A stretch of DNA of 64,000 nt. Origin: Dehalococcoides mccartyi (lineage in GTDB: Bacteria > Chloroflexota > Dehalococcoidia > UBA2979). The stretch covers positions 45,277-109,276 of the forward strand of contig CAMBFG010000007.1 in assembly GCA_945865925.1 (NCBI GenBank). Direction: 5' to 3'. Position numbers and translations under genes: made by a program. The notes under the pieces are model-generated. The model was given only the letters and a program-made list of their open reading frames with translations, was not told the origin of the DNA and ran no database searches. Below are positions 59,816-64,000 of this stretch, in pieces; position 1 is the stretch's first letter; each line of letters begins with the position of its first letter.

Positions 59816-61978
59816 ATGCTGCAGCCGACGAACGTGCCGGAGCGCCCACAGCGCCATGTCGGCGGCTGGTGGGGCCCCGCCGTCGGAGTCTCCGCGCTCG
59901 GGTTCTACGCCGCTGTCACCGCGGAGGGCACACCCGGCCGGGAGATCGGCTTCAACGCAGATCACCCGTGGGCGGTCTACGCCTTCATGGCGGCCCTCGT
60001 TGGGCTCATGGGGTACGGCTTCGTCCGGCACGCCGGGCTCTGGATGGTGGGGCGTCCGACGCCCGGCCTCCTTCGAGAGATCCCCCACCGGCTGAGGAAT
60101 GCTGCGCGCCTCGGCCTCGCACAGGACAAGGTCCGGCGCGACCGCTACGCCGGGATCATGCACTGGTGCATCTTCTCCTCGATCGTCGTGCTGACGATCG
60201 TCACCGCGCAGGTCGCCATCGAGGCGGACTTCCCGCTGAAGTTCCTGCACGGGCCGTACTACCTCTTCTTCTCCTTCTACGGCGACCTCTTCGGGGTCAT
60301 CGGCCTCATCGGTGTCGGTATGGCGCTGTACCGCCGCTACTTCTCGGACTTCCACCGCATCCGCTGGGACGAGCGCGTCGAGGACCACCTGATCATCCTG
60401 GGCCTCGGCCTGGTGCTGCTGACCGGGTTCCTGCTGGAGTCAGCGCGCATCCTCGTCACCGAACTGGATCAGCACCCGGACTGGGCGCCGTGGTCGTTCG
60501 CGTCCTACGCGCTCGCGCTGGGCCTCGATGTCTTCGACTTCTCGGAGGGCCAGATCCTCTGGCTCCACACGTGGACCTGGTGGGTACACATCACGATGGC
60601 GTTCGGTTGGCTCGGCCTGATCGTCTTCACGCGCCTCGACCACCTCTTCTTCGCGCCGGTCAACGCCTTCTTCCTGCGGACGGACTCCCCGGGCCGTCTC
60701 GCCAAGATCGAGGACATCGAGCAGCAAGAGGTCTTCGGCGTCGGCTACATTCAGGACTTCACCTGGAAGCAACTCTTCGAACTCGACGCCTGCGTCCGCT
60801 GCGGGCGCTGCTCCGAGGTCTGCCCGGCGAACATCGCTGGCCAGCCGCTCTCTCCCATGCACCTCATCCAGGACCTCAAGGGGCACCTCGCGAACGTGGG
60901 GCCGGCGATCCAGCGGCACCAGCACGAGACCGGCGAGATCGGCCGCGAAGTGTCCTCGGTCGCCCTCGTGGGCGACGTGATCAAGGACGAGACGCTCTGG
61001 GCCTGCCGCACGTGTGGCGCCTGTGTGCAGGAATGCCCCGTGATGATCGAGCACGTCCCGACCATCGTGGACATGCGCCGCTTCCTCGTGATGAACGAAG
61101 CCCGCATTCCCGCGACCGCTCAGGCCGCGCTCGAAAACCTCGAGATGCGCGGCCATCCCTGGCGCGGTACGGCGCTGGAGCGCACGACGTGGATGGAAGG
61201 TCTGGGCGACGTCCCGATCTTCGACGGGTCGCAGGAGTACCTCTACTGGGTGGGCTGTTCCGGCTCCCTGGTCGAGCGCAACCTGCCGATTACCACCGCG
61301 GTCTTCCGGCTCCTGCGCGAGGCGGGCACCTCGTTCGGTGTGCTCGGGCAGGAAGAGACGTGCAACGGCGATCCGGCACGGCGCCTCGGCAACGAGTACC
61401 TGTACCAGATCCTCGCGCAACAACTGATCGAGACGTTCAAGGCGAAGAACGTGCAGAAGGTCATCACCAACTGCCCGCACTGCTTCAACACCTTCAAGAA
61501 CGAGTACCCGCAGTTCGACGGCCACTTCGAGGTGCTCCACCACACGGAGTTCCTCGCGGGCGCCTTGCAGAACGGGAAACTCGTTGCGAAGCACACCGTG
61601 GCGACCAACGTCACCTACCACGACTCGTGCTACCTCGGACGGCTGAACGGCGTGTACGACGCGCCACGTCAGATCATTTCGATGGTGCATGGGGCGAATC
61701 TGACGGAGATGCAGCGCAACCTCTCGAAGGGGCTGTGCTGCGGTGCCGGTGGCGGCAACATGTGGCAAGAAGAAGTGGGCGAGCGGCGTGTGAACCACGT
61801 CCGCGCGGAGGAGGCGGTGCGCACCGGCGCAGAGTCCGTCATCTCCAACTGCCCGTTCTGTATCCAAATGTTCGAGGACGGCGTCCCGGCTGTCCACCCG
61901 GAGGAGGAGGGGCGTATGAAGCCCTTCGACGTGGCGGAACTGCTGGAACAGGCCGTGTTCGGTCCTGGCGCCCGATAG
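59816..61978 (+). CDS. Membrane heterodisulfide-reductase-like Fe-S oxidoreductase (EtfD-like)
   Basis: 720 residues. N-terminal membrane part (about 20-280) with six or so helices and conserved His typical of a heme-b subunit like NarI; then two 4Fe-4S motifs, CVRCGRCSEVCP (326-337) and CRTCGACVQECP (397-408), then two CCG domains (CSGSLVER and CCGAGGGNMW) as in HdrB/HdrD. This layout is that of the EtfD/ETF:(mena)quinone oxidoreductase-like proteins that move electrons from EtfAB to the quinone pool; etfB and etfA lie immediately downstream. Confidence 0.9.
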   Translation: MLQPTNVPERPQRHVGGWWGPAVGVSALGFYAAVTAEGTPGREIGFNADHPWAVYAFMAALVGLMGYGFVRHAGLWMVGRPTPGLLREIPHRLRNAARLGLAQDKVRRDRYAGIMHWCIFSSIVVLTIVTAQVAIEADFPLKFLHGPYYLFFSFYGDLFGVIGLIGVGMALYRRYFSDFHRIRWDERVEDHLIILGLGLVLLTGFLLESARILVTELDQHPDWAPWSFASYALALGLDVFDFSEGQILWLHTWTWWVHITMAFGWLGLIVFTRLDHLFFAPVNAFFLRTDSPGRLAKIEDIEQQEVFGVGYIQDFTWKQLFELDACVRCGRCSEVCPANIAGQPLSPMHLIQDLKGHLANVGPAIQRHQHETGEIGREVSSVALVGDVIKDETLWACRTCGACVQECPVMIEHVPTIVDMRRFLVMNEARIPATAQAALENLEMRGHPWRGTALERTTWMEGLGDVPIFDGSQEYLYWVGCSGSLVERNLPITTAVFRLLREAGTSFGVLGQEETCNGDPARRLGNEYLYQILAQQLIETFKAKNVQKVITNCPHCFNTFKNEYPQFDGHFEVLHHTEFLAGALQNGKLVAKHTVATNVTYHDSCYLGRLNGVYDAPRQIISMVHGANLTEMQRNLSKGLCCGAGGGNMWQEEVGERRVNHVRAEEAVRTGAESVISNCPFCIQMFEDGVPAVHPEEEGRMKPFDVAELLEQAVFGPGAR

Positions 61979-62149
61979 GGTTCGGGTAGGGCGGCTACCC
62001 CGTCGGGAGGCTAGACTCAGCCGGGCTCGGCGGTCCGTGCGGCGGACTGCCTCAACGCCTGGCACTCACGTATTGAGCACCGCACCGGCGCGCGCATGGC
62101 GCTCCGGGCGAAAGCGCGCGGGGTCGGCCCCCGGATGAAGGAGACCAGC

Positions 62150-62953
62150 ATGCACATCGTGGTCTGCGCCAAGCAGATTCCGGACCCGGAAACCCCGCCG
62201 TCCGCGTTCAAGATCGACGCGGCGAACAACAAGGTGATCCCCGCTCAGGGCATCGCTCCCGTCCTCAGTCAGTTCGACGGCATCGCCGCCGAGGCCGCCC
62301 TCCGCATCAAGGAGGCGAACGCCGGCAGCAAGGTCACTGTCATCTCGATGGGTGCCGAGTCCGCTCAGGCCGCCATCAAGCAGGTGCTCGCCATGGGTGC
62401 CGACGAAGGCGTGCTGCTGAACGACCCGGCCTTCGAGGACGGCGACTCGCACACGACGGCCACTGTCCTTGCGGCCGCGATCAAGAAGTTGGGCGATGTC
62501 GACGCTGTGTTCTGCGGACGCCAGGCGGCGGACTGGGACATGGGCCAGGTCGGCCTCCTCATCGCGGAAGACCTCGGCTGGCCGGCCGCGATCATCGCCA
62601 AGGGCGTCACAACCGGCGGCGCGGGGCTGCAGGTCACGCGTGTGCTGGAGAACGGCTTCGAGAGCCTCGAGGCGCCCCTCCCGGCGGTCGTGACCGTCTC
62701 GAACGAGTTCGGTGAGCCGCGTTACCCGAAGCTGCCGCAGATCATGGCGGCGGCGAAGAAGACCGTCACCAACTGGAAGATCGCGGACCTCGGCCTCGAT
62801 GCCGGCGCGGTTGGCAAGGCGGGTTCCCGCCTGAAGCTGGAGCGGCTCTTCATCCCCGAGAAGGGCGGCAAGGTCGAGTTGATGGAGGGTGACACCCCCC
62901 AGGCCCAGGCTGCGGCACTCGTCGCCCGCCTCAAGGCCGAAAAGATCCTGTAG
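62150..62953 (+). CDS. etfB: Electron transfer flavoprotein subunit beta
   Basis: 267 residues from ATG 62150 (AAGGAG upstream), with HIVVCAKQIPDPETPPSAFKID and VLAMGADEGVLLNDPAFEDGDSHTTATVLAAAIKKLGDVDAVFCGRQAADWDMGQVG, the EtfB motifs around the AMP/flavin site. With EtfA it accepts electrons from acyl-CoA dehydrogenases. The gap of 171 bases after the EtfD-like gene leaves room for a promoter but no clear one was found. Confidence 0.95.
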   Translation: MHIVVCAKQIPDPETPPSAFKIDAANNKVIPAQGIAPVLSQFDGIAAEAALRIKEANAGSKVTVISMGAESAQAAIKQVLAMGADEGVLLNDPAFEDGDSHTTATVLAAAIKKLGDVDAVFCGRQAADWDMGQVGLLIAEDLGWPAAIIAKGVTTGGAGLQVTRVLENGFESLEAPLPAVVTVSNEFGEPRYPKLPQIMAAAKKTVTNWKIADLGLDAGAVGKAGSRLKLERLFIPEKGGKVELMEGDTPQAQAAALVARLKAEKIL

Positions 62954-62980
62954 CCGACCGACCACACGAGGAGCGAAGAG

Positions 62981-63937
62981 ATGGCACACAACATTTTGGT
63001 CGTCGGCGAACTCGCCGGTGGCGAACCGACTTCCACCACGCTGGAAATGCTGGGTGGCGCGCAAGGGCTCGCCGCCGGTGGTTCCGTGTCCGTCGCCCTG
63101 TTGGGCACCGGTGCGACCGCCGCCGCCGCGAAGGCGTCTGGCGCCAGCAAGGCGTTCGTCTCTGACGACGCCGGGTACGACGCCGTGAAGGCCGAGCAGT
63201 GGCTCGCTGCCCTCGAACTGGCCGTGGACCAGTCCGGTGCGGACCTGGTCCTGATCGCCCAATCCTCCGCTGGCCGTGAACTCGGCCCGCGGCTCGCCGC
63301 CCGCAAGAAGACGGCCGTCGCGATGGACTGCGCGAAGATCGAGGACTCCGGTGGGCTGAAGTTCACCCGCCCGGCCTACGGTGGCAACGCCATGGCCACG
63401 TACTCGATCTCGACGACGCCCGCGGTCGCAACCGTCCGCGCGAAGTCGTTCGAAGAAGCGACTGGCGCGGGCGCGGGCGACATCGTCCAGCTGCCGGCGG
63501 CGGGTGCGTCTCGCACCAACATCACCGGTATGGAGCAGGCGGTCTCCACCGGCCTGAAGATCACGGACGCCAAGGTGGTGGTGTCCGGCGGTCGTGGCCT
63601 GGGTGCCCCCGAGGGCTTCAAGATCGTTGAGGACCTCGCTGCCGCCATCGGGACGGACAAGGCCGCCGTCGGTGCCTCACGTGCCGCAGTGGACCTCGGC
63701 TGGTACCCGCCGAGCCAGCAGGTGGGGCTCACCGGCAAGGTCGTGAACCCTGACCTGTACATTGCAGTCGCTATCTCAGGGGCCAGCCAGCACATGGCGG
63801 GCTGCTCCGGGTCGAAGACGATCGTCGCCATCAATCGCGACAAGGACGCCAACATCTTCGGCTTTGCCAAGTACGGCATCGTCGGCGACTGGAAGGTGAT
63901 CGTCCCCGCCCTGATCGACGAGTTGAAGAAGGGCTAA
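62981..63937 (+). CDS. etfA: Electron transfer flavoprotein subunit alpha
   Basis: 318 residues. N-terminal domain [29 protein letters not shown] and the FAD-binding C-terminal domain [86 protein letters not shown], complete and typical. Partner of EtfB 27 bases upstream. Confidence 0.96.
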   Translation: MAHNILVVGELAGGEPTSTTLEMLGGAQGLAAGGSVSVALLGTGATAAAAKASGASKAFVSDDAGYDAVKAEQWLAALELAVDQSGADLVLIAQSSAGRELGPRLAARKKTAVAMDCAKIEDSGGLKFTRPAYGGNAMATYSISTTPAVATVRAKSFEEATGAGAGDIVQLPAAGASRTNITGMEQAVSTGLKITDAKVVVSGGRGLGAPEGFKIVEDLAAAIGTDKAAVGASRAAVDLGWYPPSQQVGLTGKVVNPDLYIAVAISGASQHMAGCSGSKTIVAINRDKDANIFGFAKYGIVGDWKVIVPALIDELKKG

Positions 63938-63975
63938 GCCCGTACGCACGACATAACTAATCGTCCCAAGGGGTG

Positions 63976-64000
63976 GGCGGCAGGCTATTGGCCTGCCGCC
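63976..64000 (+). terminator. Strong hairpin after etfA, probable terminator
   Basis: GGCGGCAGGC (63976-63985) and GCCTGCCGCC (63991-64000) make a perfect 10-bp stem with a 5-base loop, 39 bases after the etfA stop. The sequence ends at the window edge, so a T-run after it cannot be seen. Confidence 0.6.

Noticed and set aside
59869..61989. Long plus-strand open frame in another phase over the EtfD-like gene
   Set aside because: Composition is Arg- and Pro-rich without motifs. It is a shadow of the true gene at 59816-61978.
1..64000. tRNA or rRNA genes, CRISPR arrays, insertion sequences, phage genes or attachment sites
   Set aside because: The non-coding gaps were read for these. No GGTTCGA-type T-arm with a stem, no regularly spaced repeats, no transposase or integrase motifs were seen.

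Overview
The window is high-GC, densely coding bacterial DNA with ordinary bacterial gene order. It has no rRNA, tRNA, CRISPR array, insertion sequence or prophage that I could recognise. The mix points to a Chloroflexota bacterium, perhaps of the Dehalococcoidia/Tepidiformia kind: flagellar genes with FlgM/FliW/CsrA, citramalate-type isoleucine synthesis, an F420-type oxidoreductase, many crotonases and SDRs, an EtfD-like membrane Fe-S protein and a geranylgeranyl-reductase-like enzyme. That placement is inference from gene content; an actinobacterium-like relative is not excluded.

Layout. 1-7 kb: the end of an ABC-transporter binding protein, a trypsin-like lipoprotein that has lost its catalytic triad, a crotonase, an intact HtrA protease, and a cobT-cobS-cobU run. 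7-8.2 kb: two GNAT acetyltransferases. 8.2-15.5 kb: a promoter and a cyclic-di-AMP (ydaO/yuaA) riboswitch, then a co-directional chain of a zinc-ribbon protein, a coiled-coil protein, an LPXTG-tailed secreted protein, flgF-like, flgG, flgM, flgN, flgK, flgL, fliW and csrA. 15.8-18 kb: a two-component system. 18-20.9 kb: an LLM oxidoreductase, DinB, a crotonase and a divergent HxlR regulator.

20.9-32.8 kb (minus strand): branched-chain amino acid synthesis. The order of transcription is ilvB-ilvN-ilvC-small ORF-leuA-leuC-leuD-APH kinase-leuB, with cimA separate beyond a NUDIX gene. ilvB has a leader peptide rich in Leu/Val codons and an intrinsic terminator. cimA has a short Val/Ile leader peptide followed by a hairpin. 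The ilvC-leuA gap holds a Leu-rich reading frame with four inverted repeats. ilvE lies apart at 38.8-39.7 kb; ilvD is not in the window.

33-48 kb: assorted housekeeping and accessory genes (PPOX-fold proteins, NIPSNAP, DUF3179 lipoprotein, DUF421, FAD reductase, metallo-hydrolase, GcvT-like, VOC, tandem YdeI-like genes, FMN oxidase, UPF0126, UppP). 48.4-51.7 kb: four consecutive SDR genes in which the catalytic Tyr/Lys signature is alternately intact and broken. 51.7-54.5 kb: an RDD protein and a minus-strand group with a lipoprotein and two unknown proteins. 54.6-64 kb: an acyl-CoA metabolism block (SDR, two crotonases around a pair of related small proteins, a membrane-anchored Rieske-like protein without cluster ligands, an acyl-CoA ligase, EtfD-like Fe-S membrane protein, EtfB, EtfA), closed by a strong hairpin at the window edge. 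Together these look like a route for activating and oxidising acyl-CoAs with electrons passing from ETF to the quinone pool.

The most interesting signals are regulatory: a c-di-AMP riboswitch in front of flagellar genes, and translation-linked leaders at three places in branched-chain amino acid synthesis. Alongside them is a series of proteins that keep a fold but have lost its catalytic residues (protease, SDRs, Rieske).
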